From Terrimonas ginsenosidimutans (lineage in GTDB: Bacteria > Bacteroidota > Bacteroidia > Chitinophagales > Chitinophagaceae): a stretch of 64,000 nucleotides of DNA. The notes beneath the pieces were generated by a model that was not told the DNA's origin, did no database searches, and worked only from the letters and a program-made list of their open reading frames with translations. This document shows, in pieces, positions 62,883-64,000 of the stretch (position 1 is the first letter of the stretch; each line of letters opens with the position of its first letter). The stretch is taken from contig NZ_JAKLTR010000024.1 in assembly GCF_022012415.1 (NCBI RefSeq), forward strand, positions 1 to 64,000. The letters run 5' to 3'. The position numbers were made by a program, and so were the translations under genes.

Positions 62883-64000
62883 TCAGATCTCTTCCCGGGA
62901 TAAGACAATCTCCGCGACCCCACGCCCTTGCGGTACCATCGGAAACACATTATTTTCTTTTCCTACCATGATCTCCAACAGGAAGCTGCCTTTGTTATCC
63001 AGCATTTCTTTCAGCGAGCTTTGAAGGTCTTCGCGTTTGGAGATGCTTTTGCCAGGGATACCAAATCCTTTTGCCACCTGAACAAAATCAGGGCTGGTGA
63101 TATCTACAAATGAATATCTCTTTTCATGAAAGAGCTGTTGCCATTGTCTAACCATTCCGAGAAACTGATTATTCAGGATCAGGATCTTTACATCAGGTTT
63201 GAATTGCATGATAGTGCCGAGCTCCTGTAGTGTCATCTGGAAGCCGCCGTCACCGATGATCGCCACTGTTTTGCGCGAAGGATCGCCGTATGCAGCACCG
63301 ATCGCTGCAGGTAATGCAAATCCCATGGTGCCGAGACCGCCGCTGGTCACATTGCTGCGCGTTTGATTGAACTTTGCATAACGGCAGGCTACCATCTGGT
63401 GCTGGCCTACATCGGTAACGATGATCGCATCGCCATTGGTTAATGCATTCAGCTCTTTCAATACTTCACCCATCGTCAGGATATCGCCGGTTGGGTTGAG
63501 TTCTTCTTTGATGACTTTATCTTCTTCCTGCTGCTGAAAATCTTTAAAGTGTTGCAGCCATGCGGGATATACTTTTGGCTCTATAAGTTCTGTGAGCAGT
63601 GGTAGTGTTTCTTTGCAATCTCCCCAAACAGGTACTTCAGCTTTTACGTTCTTGTCTATCTCTGCAGGATCGATATCAAGGTGAACGATCTTTGCCTGTT
63701 TCGCATATTTATCCAGGCGGCCGGTTACACGGTCATCGAAGCGCATGCCAATGGCGATCAAAACATCGCATTCGTTGGTCAATACGTTTGGACCGTAGTT
63801 GCCATGCATGCCCAGCATACCAACACCAAGCGGGTGATCGGTTGGAAGGGCGCTCATGCCCATGATCGTCCATGCTGCAGGGATACCTGATTTCTCGATG
63901 AATTTTTTGAACTCCTTTTCTGCTTTACCCAGAATAACACCCTGACCAAAGATCACGAATGGCTTTTCCGCTTCGTTGATCAGTTTGGCAGCCTCTTCCA
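62883..64000 (-). CDS. ilvB: Acetolactate synthase large subunit, partial
   Basis: First common enzyme for valine, leucine and isoleucine. The reading frame is open to the window end, so only about 370 C-terminal residues are here; the N-terminal thiamine-binding domain is missing. Visible are the central domain (GVGMLGMHGNYGPNVLTNECDVLIAIGMRFDDRVTGRL) and the TPP domain with the metal motif GDGGFQM, ending LLEIMVGKENNVFPMVPQGRGVAEI. It starts the ilvB-ilvN-DinB-ilvC-ilvA run on the minus strand. Confidence 0.95.
   Translation of the reverse strand, partial: EEAAKLINEAEKPFVIFGQGVILGKAEKEFKKFIEKSGIPAAWTIMGMSALPTDHPLGVGMLGMHGNYGPNVLTNECDVLIAIGMRFDDRVTGRLDKYAKQAKIVHLDIDPAEIDKNVKAEVPVWGDCKETLPLLTELIEPKVYPAWLQHFKDFQQQEEDKVIKEELNPTGDILTMGEVLKELNALTNGDAIIVTDVGQHQMVACRYAKFNQTRSNVTSGGLGTMGFALPAAIGAAYGDPSRKTVAIIGDGGFQMTLQELGTIMQFKPDVKILILNNQFLGMVRQWQQLFHEKRYSFVDITSPDFVQVAKGFGIPGKSISKREDLQSSLKEMLDNKGSFLLEIMVGKENNVFPMVPQGRGVAEIVLSREEI

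Overview
The window reads as chromosomal DNA from a Bacteroidota bacterium, most likely a Chitinophagaceae-type soil or freshwater species. Supporting signs are TonB-dependent receptor and DUF3857 proteins, several -7 promoter boxes of the TAnnTTTG type, scarce Shine-Dalgarno sequences, a Bacteroidota-type homogentisate dioxygenase and PEP carboxylase, and the gene order infA-rpmJ-rpsM-rpsK-rpsD-rpoA-rplQ. The family placement is inference from gene content. No rRNA, tRNA, CRISPR array, prophage or intact insertion sequence is visible.

Layout. 0-16.8 kb: queG, a two-gene operon of DUF3857/transglutaminase-like exported proteins, a serine hydrolase, clpB, a family 2 glycosyltransferase and small stress or housekeeping genes (SIMPL, GNAT, DsbA-like, RRM protein, DinB, YciI, DUF1905). 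17-27.8 kb: a UDP-glycosyltransferase, a transposase remnant, a MurC-like ligase, guanine deaminase, an ECF sigma factor with a probable anti-sigma protein, NlpC/P60, pyrophosphatase, two NTF2-like lipoproteins, a YiiX-like hydrolase and phoH. 27.8-29.5 kb: a gene-free block with three copies of a dispersed repeat. 29.5-37 kb: TonB-dependent receptor, rpe, TPR lipoprotein, WD40-like protein, membrane protein, phosphodiesterase and Nudix. 37-39.2 kb: an AT-richer accessory patch (SMI1/KNR4 protein plus two orphan membrane proteins). 39.5-42 kb: hmgA and a repeat-rich gap. 42.3-46.3 kb: the distal end of the ribosomal protein/alpha operon. 46.6-58.7 kb: PEP carboxylase, then on the other strand gltB-gltD-amt-porin. 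59-64 kb: the branched-chain amino acid cluster ilvB-ilvN-(DinB)-ilvC-ilvA, with ilvB cut by the window end.

How the genes work together. The right third couples carbon and nitrogen assimilation: Ppc refills oxaloacetate, Amt and a porin bring in ammonium and solutes, GltBD makes glutamate, and the Ilv enzymes make isoleucine and valine. The other genes are mostly independent housekeeping units.

The most unusual feature is intergenic. Right after the stop codons of many genes lie short tandem arrays of one of several oligomer words (CCGTTGA-like heptamers, AAAAGTAAAAATTAAAAAG, TTTAAAAG, CATTCGCGGC, GCGTACTCTGCG, ATGGCCG, GTACGTAGTC). Most reappear inverted at the other end of the gap, often around a terminator-like hairpin. 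Different words share one architecture, they occur inside the ribosomal operon and reach the ppc start, and in two genes they supply the last codons.
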